This document shows, one piece after another, positions 43,649 to 52,055 of a DNA stretch of 64,000 bases. Both the position numbers and the translations under genes were made by a program. Below the pieces are notes generated by a model that was not told the origin of the DNA, ran no database searches, and was given only the letters and a program-made list of their open reading frames with translations. The DNA comes from Desulfobulbus oralis (GTDB lineage: Bacteria; Desulfobacterota; Desulfobulbia; Desulfobulbales; Desulfobulbaceae), in assembly GCF_002952055.1 (NCBI RefSeq), contig NZ_CP021255.1:2083501-2147500 (forward strand), in the 5' to 3' direction. Numbering within the stretch: the first letter of the stretch is position 1; each line of letters opens with the position of its first letter.

Positions 43649-44827
43649 ATGAACAAAAAACAGATTCTCTTCGCCTCGTTCAGCCACTTTGTCTGCGACG
43701 TCAACAGCGGCTCGCTCCCCGCGATCCTGCCCTTTCTCATCAGCGCCCATGGCCTGAGCTACAGCATGGCCAGCGCGCTCATGCTCGCCAATTCGAGTCT
43801 GGCCTCCATCGTCCAGCCCATCTTCGGCCTGCTCGCCGACCGCAGGGCCCGCCCCTGGTATATGCCGGCCGGCATCCTCATCACCGGCTGCGGCATGGCG
43901 GCAGTCGGCTTTCTGGACAGCTACCCGGCCATTTTCCTGGTCGTCATGGCGAGCGGCATGGGCTCGGCCCTCTTCCATCCGGCTGCCGTGCGCTTTGCCA
44001 ACATGGTCTCCGGATCAGCGCCGGGCACGGGCATGAGCATCTTTTCCGTGGGCGGCAATGCCGGCTACCTACTCGCACCGATCCTGGTCGTGGCGCTGAT
44101 GCACCTGGGCGGGCTCCCCGGACTGGGCCTGCTCGCGCCGCTCGCCGCAGTGCTGGCCGGCCTCATGTTCTACGAATCCCTGCGGTTCACGCGCGCGCAG
44201 GCCAACGGGGCCCAGCCGCGGCCGAATACGGCCGGCAGGTCCAGGACGGTCAACGACTGGCAGGCCTTTGCCAAACTCACGGTCAACGTCATCTGCCGTT
44301 CCATCATCATGGTCTGCCTGCGCGCCTTCATCCCGCTCTACTGGATCGCGCATTTCGGCCAGAGCGAGACGGCCGCGGCACTGGCGCTGACCGTCTTCGG
44401 CGCCTGCGGCGTGTGCAGCAACCTGGCGGGCGGCATGCTGGCCGATCGTTTCGGCTACCGCCGGGTGGTGCGCACGAGCCACGCGCTGCTCCTGCCGCTC
44501 ATGCTCGCTTTTCCTTTTGTGGACGACTTTGCCGTGGCCACCGTCATGCTGATGGCCCTGGGCGTGGTTCAGTTTTTGCCCTTCAGCTCGCTGGTGGTCC
44601 TGGGGCAGCGCTATCTGGGCGGCCATGCGGGCTTTGCCGCAGGCATAACCATGGGGCTCGGCATGAGCGTGGGCGGCATGGCCGCGCCGATCCTGGGCAG
44701 GGTGGCGGATATCTGGGGCCTGGGCATGGCCTTTCACGTCCTGAGCGGCTGCGCGCTCGTGAGCACGATCTTTGCCTTTCTGCTGAGCCCGGCGCCGAAG
44801 CTGCCGGAGGATGAGGAGGCGACCTGA
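43649..44827 (+). CDS. MFS transporter, fosmidomycin-resistance (Fsr)-like
   Basis: A 392-residue 12-helix major facilitator protein. The start FASFSHFVCDVNSGSLPAIL, GLLADRRARPW and FHPAAVRFANMVSG resemble the Fsr family of drug efflux proteins; the C-terminal half repeats GGMLADRFGYRR. The substrate is unknown. It follows the membrane protein gene closely and probably shares its transcript. Confidence 0.8.
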   Translation: MNKKQILFASFSHFVCDVNSGSLPAILPFLISAHGLSYSMASALMLANSSLASIVQPIFGLLADRRARPWYMPAGILITGCGMAAVGFLDSYPAIFLVVMASGMGSALFHPAAVRFANMVSGSAPGTGMSIFSVGGNAGYLLAPILVVALMHLGGLPGLGLLAPLAAVLAGLMFYESLRFTRAQANGAQPRPNTAGRSRTVNDWQAFAKLTVNVICRSIIMVCLRAFIPLYWIAHFGQSETAAALALTVFGACGVCSNLAGGMLADRFGYRRVVRTSHALLLPLMLAFPFVDDFAVATVMLMALGVVQFLPFSSLVVLGQRYLGGHAGFAAGITMGLGMSVGGMAAPILGRVADIWGLGMAFHVLSGCALVSTIFAFLLSPAPKLPEDEEAT

Positions 44828-44878
44828 ACCGGCTGGATGCAGAGGGGCAGCAGTCCAACCCGGCAAAACCAAACCGCT

Positions 44879-45439
44879 TCAGCCTTTGTCAGCCCCGCGC
44901 TCTTCCGGCGCAGGCCGAACCTCCTGGCCGGAGACGCTGTCCCTGGCCTTTCGGGCCAGCTTTTCCCGGTGACGAATGACGAGGAAGCGGATGCCGTAGT
45001 AGCACAGCGGTGTCATGATGCAGGCCAGCAGCGCGCCGCCGAGAAAAAAGGCTGCGATCAGCTCCCAGCCGATGCCGGACAGGGCATGCCAGTTCTGCTC
45101 CTGCAGCACGTTGGCCAGCGCCCGTTCGATGGCGTGGTAGGAATGGTTGCTGCCCATGCAGTGCAGACCCACATAGCACTGCATGGGATAGAGGAAGACA
45201 ATGGTGACGGGATTGGTGATGAGGGTGCCGAAGATGGCGCCGGTCTTGCTGCCCCTGAGCCAGAGGGCCGTGGGGATGGACAGGCAGATCTGCAGGCCAA
45301 AGGGCGCCAGACAGCCATAGAACATGCCGATGGCCCAGCCCTTGGCGATAAACTCCGGGGATGCCTTTTCGCGCACAGTTCTGCGGTAGATGTGCCGTGC
45401 CCTGCGCCTGATAAGGTGTTTCCAGTCTCTCCAGCCCAT
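44879..45439 (-). CDS. DUF2062 family membrane protein
   Basis: A 186-residue protein with basic N-terminus (RRRARHIYRRTVREKASPE), GWAIGMFYGCLAPFGLQICL, GTLITNPVTIVFLYP and a C-terminal transmembrane helix, as in DUF2062 proteins. The role is unknown. Convergent with the MFS gene. Confidence 0.8.
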   Translation of the reverse strand: MGWRDWKHLIRRRARHIYRRTVREKASPEFIAKGWAIGMFYGCLAPFGLQICLSIPTALWLRGSKTGAIFGTLITNPVTIVFLYPMQCYVGLHCMGSNHSYHAIERALANVLQEQNWHALSGIGWELIAAFFLGGALLACIMTPLCYYGIRFLVIRHREKLARKARDSVSGQEVRPAPEERGADKG

Positions 45440-45639
45440 CCTTTGTCCCTGTTCCCGGTCAGAATGCGCTTTGCATAACGTCTGATTTACACTGAAAAGT
45501 CAAGTGCAAAAAACGACAGGCGCCGGCGCGCTCCCCCTGCTGCCGGCTTGCATCCGGCCCGGATGCAGGGTATCCTGCCGCCAACCAGCCTGCCTCAGGA
45601 ACAATCCACCTTCTGTCTCCGCTGCCCCGAGACCTGACT

Positions 45640-46464
45640 ATGTCTGGCACCCAAACCCGCTCTGCCGGTCAACCCGGCGCCCGCCTCCGGCCCGCACAGC
45701 TTCGCGATGTGCTGCTCTACGTCCTCACCCTGGCCCTGCTGGTCTGGCTGCTGCTGCGCGGGGCCGAACTCTCGGGCTACAACTGGCAGTGGCGGAAGGT
45801 GCCGGGTTTCCTGATCAGTTGGCAGGATGGCCGGCCGGCGGCCGGAGCCCTGCTGCGCGGGCTGGGCGTGACACTGGCCCTCACGCCGGCAGCGCTGCTG
45901 GCCGCCGGGCTGATCGGGCTTGCGGCAGCGCTGCTCAGGCTTTCCGCCTCGCCGGTGGGTCGGGTCCTCAGCCGGGTCTATCTGGAACTGGTGCGCAACA
46001 CGCCGCTTCTGGTGCAGCTCTTCTGCCTCTACTTTGTCCTGGCCCCGATTCTCGGCCTGGGCCGCATGTGCACCGCCATTCTGGCCCTGGGGCTGTTCGA
46101 GGGCGCCTATGTCTCCGAAATCATCCGTGCCGGCATCCTGTCCATCGATCGCGGCCAGTGGGAGGCCTGCCAGGTTTTGGGTCTGAACCGCTGGCAGAGC
46201 TATCGCCACGTGATTCTGCCCCAGGCCCTGCGCCGGATGCTGCCCCCGCTCACCAGCCAGGCCGTGTCGCTGGTCAAGGATTCGGCCCTGGTCAGCACCA
46301 TTGCCGTGTACGAACTCACCATGCAGGGCCGGGCGCTCATTGCCGAAACCTTGCTCAGCTTTGAAATCTGGCTGCTTGTGGCCGCGCTCTATCTGGGCCT
46401 GACCCTTTTCCTCTCCGTGGCGGCCGCATGGCTCAGACGGCGCCTTGCCAGAAGCATCTGTTAG
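45640..46464 (+). CDS. Polar amino-acid ABC transporter permease
   Basis: A 274-residue HisM/GlnP-type permease: ~5 transmembrane segments, LGVTLALTPAALLAAG, ELVRNTPLLVQLF, and the EAA loop GQWEACQVLGLNRWQSYRHVILPQALRRMLPP, which contacts the ATPase. The remaining subunits (ATPase, binding protein and second permease) lie at 50487-52933, separated by ~4 kb of foreign DNA. The stop TAG sits in CTGTTAGGATTG, immediately before the first inserted gene. Confidence 0.88.
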   Translation: MSGTQTRSAGQPGARLRPAQLRDVLLYVLTLALLVWLLLRGAELSGYNWQWRKVPGFLISWQDGRPAAGALLRGLGVTLALTPAALLAAGLIGLAAALLRLSASPVGRVLSRVYLELVRNTPLLVQLFCLYFVLAPILGLGRMCTAILALGLFEGAYVSEIIRAGILSIDRGQWEACQVLGLNRWQSYRHVILPQALRRMLPPLTSQAVSLVKDSALVSTIAVYELTMQGRALIAETLLSFEIWLLVAALYLGLTLFLSVAAAWLRRRLARSIC

Positions 46465-46470
46465 GATTGT

Positions 46471-46920
46471 ATGAGCAAGGCATTGATAGCCATTTTGATT
46501 TTGCTTGCCATCATTATTGTAAGCATACCAGGTGAATTGAAACGACGAAAAAGGCTGAATGCATACTGGCAAAGGTTATCTGTTGCCAATGCACGAAAAT
46601 GGAAAAAAATGTTTCCCGATGCATCAGCAAAAGAAATCAGGGACTTTCTTAATGAATTTTCGGATGGATTTGCCTTCACGAGAAGATATTCTCTAAAATT
46701 CTCGCCAAACGATCATGTAATGAAAATATACAGGACAATGTATCCACCAGAAGAATTGTTCAGCGTAGATGCTCTTGAACTTGAAACTTTTGCTGCAAAT
46801 CTTGAACAAAAGTATGATATAAAATTTATAGAAATATGGAATGAGGATCTCACTCTTGGCAAGCTCTTCATAACAATAAATAAAAAAGATCGTCACTGCT
46901 GTCCCACAAAATATCAATGA
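46471..46920 (+). CDS. Small membrane-anchored protein, 3' end replaced by IS4 insertion
   Basis: A 149-residue low-GC product: one N-terminal transmembrane helix (ALIAILILLAIIIVSIPG), then a hydrophilic domain (KMFPDASAKEIRDFLNEFSD, SVDALELETFAANLEQKYDI). The family is not recognised. Its last residues come from the IS terminal repeat. Removing the IS and one copy of the target duplication restores an ending KKDRNLSVAKSGA with a stop at 48200-48202. Only 6 bp separate its ATG from the permease stop. Confidence 0.7.
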   Translation: MSKALIAILILLAIIIVSIPGELKRRKRLNAYWQRLSVANARKWKKMFPDASAKEIRDFLNEFSDGFAFTRRYSLKFSPNDHVMKIYRTMYPPEELFSVDALELETFAANLEQKYDIKFIEIWNEDLTLGKLFITINKKDRHCCPTKYQ

Positions 46921-48163
46921 TTTCGGGATAAAATAAAGGCTTGGAGCCCCTGGTGTGGTATAATGGATTTGACAAAAAGTTCATTAAAACCAAAGAGGTC
47001 CAAGCCAGGGGATATTGTAGCACGGTTGTCGGCCAATTGCTTAGAGTTTTTCCGAGACATGAATTTGAGCAAGTCCGCCGGGCGGTTCAACCAAAGAAAC
47101 ACCGCCGCGCCCTTTCTGCGTGGACGCAGTTTGTGGCCATGCTGGTGGGGCAACTCGCTGGACGCGACAGTTTACGCGGCATTGTGGATGCCTTTTCACC
47201 GCAAAGTCGCAAACTGTATCATCTGGGCCTCGGCTCATTCAGTCGTTCCAGTCTGGCGCGGGCTAATGAAAAGACACCCGCCGAGCTGTTCGAAAAGGTG
47301 TTCGTAGCGCTTTTGGCTCGTTGTCAATCGCTTGCGCCTCCCAACCAAAAGTTCCGCTTCAAAGACGGCGGCAAGGTCTATCTCCTTGATGCCACGGTGA
47401 TTGAGCTGCCGCTCTCGCTGTTTCACTGGGCCACGTACCGCCAGCAAGGGGGCGATGCAGTTGCATGTGGGGCTTGCAGCGGACGGCTATTTGCCCAGCT
47501 TCGTGGATATGACGGCAGGGCGAGTCCACGAGATCAACAAGGCGCGTGAACTGCGTCTTCCCCGAGGTTCCTGGGTGGTCTTTGACCGGGGCTACACGGA
47601 TTACCAGTGGTATCAGGAGTTGACGAAGGATGGTGTGCATTTCGTCACACGCCTGAAGCGTGGTGCTGCGGTGCAGCCTGGCGCGAAACGCCGGGGGTGC
47701 AAAAGCGCGGGTATCCTGGAAGACCGGGAAATCCGGTTCAGAGGAGAGGAGGGCGTGTTCCGGACAGTCCGCTTTCTGGATGAAGCGAGAGGTGAGGAAT
47801 ACGAGTTTCTGACCAACGCGGTGGATATTGCGGCAACCACGGTGGCGGCACTGTACAAGGAGCGGTGGCAAGTGGAGCTGTTCTTCAAGTGGATCAAACA
47901 GCACCTGAAGGTGAAGAGCTTTGTGGGCGGTAGCATGAACGCGGTGCGGACGCAGCTGTGGATCGCGTTGTGCGCGTATCTTCTGGTGGCCTTCATCAAA
48001 TTTCGCAGTCGCCTGGGGCAATCTATCCTGCAGATTTTACGGCTTGTTCAGCTCAATTTGTTTGAACGGCGGGATTTAGACGAACTTTTTTGTCCGGAAA
48101 AACAAAAAATACCATTACATAACAACCAGTTATCGCTATTCCAAATTTAGTGGGACAGCAGTG
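46894..48163 (+). mobile_element. IS4-family insertion sequence with 9-bp target duplication
   Basis: A 1,270-bp element with terminal inverted repeats matching at 18 of 19 bases (CACTGCTGTCCCAC, then A or T, then AAAT). It is flanked by perfect 9-bp direct repeats AAAGATCGT at 46885-46893 and 48164-48172, a typical IS4-group target duplication. The single transposase gene is frameshifted. The clean duplication shows the insertion is recent. Confidence 0.93.
46941..48150 (+). pseudogene. IS4-family transposase, frameshifted
   Basis: The N-terminal part (VGQLLRVFPRHEFEQVRRAV, AGRDSLRGIVDAFSPQSRKL, YLLDATVIELPLSLFHWATY) and the C-terminal part (ASKGAMQLHVGLAADGYLPS, WVVFDRGYTDYQWYQEL, YKERWQVELFFKWIKQHLKV) together form a complete IS4 transposase with all DDE regions. 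They lie in different frames that meet near 47440, so one base has been gained or lost. The start codon is unclear; a TATAAT lies near 46960. Confidence 0.85.
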
Positions 48164-48235
48164 AAAGATCGTAATCTGTCTGTTGCAAAAAGTGGCGCAT
48201 AAACCGATCCACCCTGAGCAGCCTGTTCTACAAAT

Positions 48236-48753
48236 ATGAGTAAGGTCATGAACGGTATAAGCTCCATAAAATACATGCTGCCCATGCTCCTCTTCCTGCC
48301 ACTTTCCGCTTTGGCTGCTGATGCGGTCATTGCAGACAAAGTCCTCATAGAGAAGCAGGCAAGACGATTGAGACACTGCTTTCGAAAGGACAGGAGATAA
48401 GGACCTACAAAATAGCCCTGGGCAGGAAGCCCGAAGGCGTCAAGGAGCAGGAGGGCGACAACAAGACTCCGGAAGGAACCTATGTTGTTGATTCCCGCAA
48501 CAGAAAGAGTGGCTACCACCTGTCGCTCCACATTTCCTACCCAAACGACAATGACAAGAAACGGGCAAAAGAACTTGGCGTATCGCCCGGCGGCGATATC
48601 ATGATTCATGGCATGAAGAACGGCTTCGGGTGGCTTGGCCGATTGAACACGTGGTTTGACTGGACAAAGGGCTGCATAGCCGTTACGGATACGGAAATAG
48701 AAGAAATAGAGCAATTGGTTCCAAATGGCACGGTGGTGGAAATAAGGCCATGA
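48236..48753 (+). pseudogene. L,D-transpeptidase (ErfK/YbiS-like), frameshifted
   Basis: The 5' part encodes a signal peptide (MLPMLLFLPLSALAADAVIA) and start of the domain (DKVLIEK). Near 48356 the frame shifts, and the next frame continues GKTIETLLSKGQEIRTYKIA, GDNKTPEGTYVVDSRN, GGDIMIHGMKNG and the catalytic WTKGCIAVT. The intact enzyme would cross-link peptidoglycan or attach proteins to it in the periplasm. A one-base deletion explains the break, so the gene is probably inactive unless the base is a sequencing error. Confidence 0.8.
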
Positions 48754-48852
48754 AAGACGGTAAGAGAAGCCCGGCTTGCGGCGGATCGTCGAAATACGGT
48801 CCTTCGCCTCCCAGCGAAGACCACGTTATGCATGCAGGAAAGGGACAGGCCT

Positions 48853-49629
48853 ATGTTTGGGTTCTTTAAAAGGACGCCTTTGATTGAGCCGGCAGTGATG
48901 GACTGGCAGTTCGACTGCTTTGAATGGCTCCTGAAAAACACGGGAGGATTTAAGGTATTTTCAGAAACCGTGCTGGTTCAGCCAAGCAGCCAGTTTTTCC
49001 CTCAGCAGGGAATGACCGGACCAGAGCTCGCGGAGGCCTTGTTCCTTCAGGTGAAGGAGTACGCCGGGATGAGCGACTGGCCCTGTAAACTGGAAGCGCA
49101 GGACGAAGATCCGAACCCGGTCGTGGCCCCCACCCTTGTCGTCCAGGACGCGCCTTCCGCACCTGCGGGCACGTTTTCAGCGATGGCAGAGGGGGTGGTG
49201 ATCACGTACAATCCGGGCAGCATTTCTGATCCAATGTCCCTCATCGCGACATTTGCACATGAGTTGTCGCACTATCTCACGGGGTCATTTTCCGAAGAGC
49301 CTCCCGGAGGATGGGATAACTGGGAATATGCTGTCGATGTAACCAGCGTCTTCCTGGGCTTCGGCATCTTCGCCGCAAATTCGGTCGTTACGTTTTCCCA
49401 GTACGCTGCCTTTGATTCCCAGGGTTGGCGTACGAGTCGGTCTGGGTATCTTTCAGAAGCCGAGGTCATACATGCGCTGGGGATCTTTGCTGCATTGGGG
49501 GGTATATCTCAATCCGAGATCCTTGAACACTTAAAGCCATACCTGCGTGGCTTGTACAAGAGGGCATGCAGGGAGCTGCTGGGTCAAAGGCAACGGATTG
49601 AACGCTTGAAGGAAATCAAGGCAGGGTGA
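48853..49629 (+). CDS. Putative HExxH metalloprotein of unknown function
   Basis: A 258-residue soluble protein. The motif FAHELSHYLTG (HELSH at residues 136-140) is a candidate zinc-binding HExxH; a third ligand may be the Glu in WDNWEYAVDVTSVFLG. The N-terminal half has WQFDCFEWLLKNTGGF, and the C-terminus is helical and basic. I do not recognise the family. ATG 48853 is preferred because AAAGGG lies upstream; an earlier ATG at 48832 has none. It lies in the foreign island between the transporter genes. Confidence 0.65.
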   Translation: MFGFFKRTPLIEPAVMDWQFDCFEWLLKNTGGFKVFSETVLVQPSSQFFPQQGMTGPELAEALFLQVKEYAGMSDWPCKLEAQDEDPNPVVAPTLVVQDAPSAPAGTFSAMAEGVVITYNPGSISDPMSLIATFAHELSHYLTGSFSEEPPGGWDNWEYAVDVTSVFLGFGIFAANSVVTFSQYAAFDSQGWRTSRSGYLSEAEVIHALGIFAALGGISQSEILEHLKPYLRGLYKRACRELLGQRQRIERLKEIKAG

Positions 49630-49798
49630 ATCACATGCGATTCCAAACCCATAACAACGTTCTCCAATAGGACTGGTAATGCCGCGGGGAACCCTTGCCG
49701 GCCGCCTATGCGGAGTCTTGGGTGCAACCCATATGACCCTTTGAACTCGATGAGTAATATCCAATAAATACAAACAAGAACGAAAACGGAGATTAACG

Positions 49799-50404
49799 AT
49801 GAAAAAATATATTATTTGCTTGTTATTATTAATTGTGACACCAACTATTTCTATTGCTGAAGATAAAGAATTTGCTCTTGAAATAAAAGATACAAAAATG
49901 GATTTTATAAAGAACGGAGATTTTTTGACTGTATATGTAGTCGGTAAATTTATTAATAAACAACAATATCCAATAAAAGATATCGTTATAGAATCACAAT
50001 TTTTCGACAAAAACGGGGATTTAATTGATGTTGCCACTGAAGAACTATATTCAAATATAGTTCCAGCTAATGGCGAGGCCGCTTTTAAAATTTTAACTCA
50101 TGCAACAAAAAATCGAGAAGTATATACAAATTATAAAATCAACATCCTCTCTTCGACACAGGAAAAACCGTGCGTATCTAAAAAATCCAAATTATCAGAT
50201 AACGCGTTCACGCAAATGCTGGGTATTTGGGCCCCTATCTTATTCATTACTGTGGTTTTTCTATGGCTTACACGAAAATACGCTGGAAAGAATTCTCCAC
50301 AGCAAAGGGGTTTTCTCTTAGTAGAAAAACAGAATGAATTGTTTGCGCAACAGAATGCTTACCTCAAATCTATTGCGGAATCGATTAAAAACAAGCAACA
50401 GTAA
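49799..50404 (+). CDS. Low-GC secreted or membrane-anchored protein of unknown function
   Basis: A 201-residue protein with signal peptide (MKKYIICLLLLIVTPTISIA), an extracytoplasmic beta-rich segment (FLTVYVVGKFINKQQYPIKD, VPANGEAAFKI) reminiscent of FxLYD-type domains, a C-terminal transmembrane helix (MLGIWAPILFITVVFLWLT) and a charged cytoplasmic tail. It is strongly AT-rich relative to its surroundings. ACGGAGA precedes the ATG. Its stop is followed at once by an attC-like sequence, as in integron gene cassettes. Confidence 0.7.
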   Translation: MKKYIICLLLLIVTPTISIAEDKEFALEIKDTKMDFIKNGDFLTVYVVGKFINKQQYPIKDIVIESQFFDKNGDLIDVATEELYSNIVPANGEAAFKILTHATKNREVYTNYKINILSSTQEKPCVSKKSKLSDNAFTQMLGIWAPILFITVVFLWLTRKYAGKNSPQQRGFLLVEKQNELFAQQNAYLKSIAESIKNKQQ

Positions 50405-50446
50405 CAACCAACCACTACAGCCGACGGCGTCAGGTGCTCGTTGTTA
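50402..50446 (+). repeat. attC-like (integron recombination site) remnant
   Basis: TAACAAC (50402-50408) and GTTGTTA (50440-50446) are inverted ends around CAACCACTACAGCCGACGGC. The internal CAGCCGACGGCG resembles the conserved part of short integron attC sites. It lies immediately after a cassette-like gene. A full attC fold was not computed, and the outer sites do not match the consensus GTTRRRY exactly. Confidence 0.4.
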
Positions 50447-50486
50447 TCGCTTCCACACCTGTGCCGCAGCGTTCCAGCTTATCGAT

Positions 50487-51218
50487 ATGGACAGAGAAAA
50501 CCCGGTGCCAGCAGTGCAAATCCTGCAGGCCAGCAAAAGCTTTGCCGGCGGCGTGACGGCCCTCAGAGAGCTGAGCCTGGAGGTGCAACAGGGCGAAAGA
50601 GTGGTCATCATCGGCCCGTCCGGCTCTGGCAAGTCCACCCTGCTGCGCTGTCTGGCCGGCCTGGAGCCCGTGGATGCCGGCCGCATCCTGATAGAGGGCG
50701 TCCCCCTGGACGAAAAAACGCGACGCAAAATCGGCATGGTGTTCCAGTCCTTCAACCTGTTTCCACACCTGACGGTGCTGGACAACCTCAATCTGGCCCA
50801 GCGGCTGGTGCAGAAAAAAAGCCTGGCCGAGGCCACGGCCGCAAGCCTCGAACTGCTGGCCAGGGTCAACATGCCGGACAAAGCCCGGAGTCTGCCGGGG
50901 GAGCTTTCCGGAGGGCAGCAACAGCGGGTGGCCATTGCCCGCGCCCTGGCGCTGAAGCCCAGGATCATGCTCTTCGACGAGGTCACCAGCGCCCTGGATC
51001 CGGAGATGATCGGCGAGGTGCTGAGCGTGATCCGCGATCTGGCCCAGGCCGGCATGACCATGCTGGTCGTCACCCACGAAATGGCTTTTGCCCGGGAACT
51101 CGGGGAGCGGGTGATCTTCATGGAGCAGGGAGAGGTGATCGAAACCGGGGACAGCAAGAGCTTTTTTGCCCGGCCGCGGGAGGCGCGCACCCGGGACTTT
51201 CTGAGCCGGATCCTGTAG
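50487..51218 (+). CDS. Polar amino-acid ABC transporter ATP-binding protein
   Basis: A 243-residue GlnQ/HisP-type ATPase: Walker A GPSGSGKST, Q-loop VFQSFNLFPHL, signature LSGGQQQRVAIARAL, Walker B IMLFDEVTSALDPE and H-loop VTHEMAFA. It energises uptake with the permeases at 45640 and 52052. No strong ribosome site precedes ATG 50487, which fits an upstream junction disturbed by the island. Confidence 0.93.
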   Translation: MDRENPVPAVQILQASKSFAGGVTALRELSLEVQQGERVVIIGPSGSGKSTLLRCLAGLEPVDAGRILIEGVPLDEKTRRKIGMVFQSFNLFPHLTVLDNLNLAQRLVQKKSLAEATAASLELLARVNMPDKARSLPGELSGGQQQRVAIARALALKPRIMLFDEVTSALDPEMIGEVLSVIRDLAQAGMTMLVVTHEMAFARELGERVIFMEQGEVIETGDSKSFFARPREARTRDFLSRIL

Positions 51219-51251
51219 GTCCCGGCTCGCTTTCACCACAGGAGGAAAACC

Positions 51252-52055
51252 ATGAAAACAGGACTGGCATTTTGTATGGCACTGCTGCTCGCCTGTTTCG
51301 CTCTGCCGACCTTTGCGGCGGAGGGAGCGCAGGAGAAGGCCATAGACCGCATGACCCGCACCGGCACCATCCGGGTGGGGCTGGATGTCTTTGTGCCCTG
51401 GGCCATGAAGGATAAAAACGGCCAACTGATCGGCTTCGAGGTGGATGTGGCCAGAAAGCTGGCCGAGGACGCGGGGCTGCAGTTGGAACTCGTGCCCACG
51501 GAATGGTCGGGCATCATCCCGGCGCTGCTGACCGGCAAGTTCGACGCCATTATCGGCGGCATGACCGCCACCGCCGAACGCAACCTGAAGATCAACTTCA
51601 CAAACCCCTACTATTTCACAAGCCAGGGGCTTCTGGCCAACCGCAAACTGGCCAAAGGCATGCAAGTTGCCGACTTCAACCGGCCGGAAGTCACGGTGGC
51701 GGCCCGCATGGGTTCCACCGCGGCCCTGACCGCGAAAAAGCTGTTTCCCAAGGCCGAACTGCGACTCTTCGACACCGAACCGGCAGCGGTGCAGGAGGTG
51801 CGCAACGGCCGGGCCCACGGCATGGTCTCCGGTCAGCCGCTGCCGGTGCAGCAGGCCCTGGCCGCGCCCGAAACCCTGGTCGCCTATCCGGACAAACTCG
51901 CCCTGGAGCCCATTGCCATGGGCCTGCGCAAGGGGGATGTCGATACCTTGAACTTTCTGAACAACTGGATCGCCCGCGAACAGGCCAGCGGCTGGATTCA
52001 GGAGCGCTACCGCTACTGGTTCGAGGGCGTGGAGTGGCGCAGTCGGGTACAATGA
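51252..52055 (+). CDS. Polar amino-acid ABC transporter substrate-binding protein
   Basis: A 267-residue periplasmic binding protein with signal peptide (ending PTFAAEG) and family-3 solute-binding motifs: GTIRVGLDVFVPWAMKDKNG, IGFEVDVARKLAEDAGLQL, DAIIGGMTATAERNLKINF. The ligand is probably a polar or charged amino acid. CAGGAGGA precedes the ATG. The stop overlaps the next permease start. Confidence 0.92.
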   Translation: MKTGLAFCMALLLACFALPTFAAEGAQEKAIDRMTRTGTIRVGLDVFVPWAMKDKNGQLIGFEVDVARKLAEDAGLQLELVPTEWSGIIPALLTGKFDAIIGGMTATAERNLKINFTNPYYFTSQGLLANRKLAKGMQVADFNRPEVTVAARMGSTAALTAKKLFPKAELRLFDTEPAAVQEVRNGRAHGMVSGQPLPVQQALAAPETLVAYPDKLALEPIAMGLRKGDVDTLNFLNNWIAREQASGWIQERYRYWFEGVEWRSRVQ

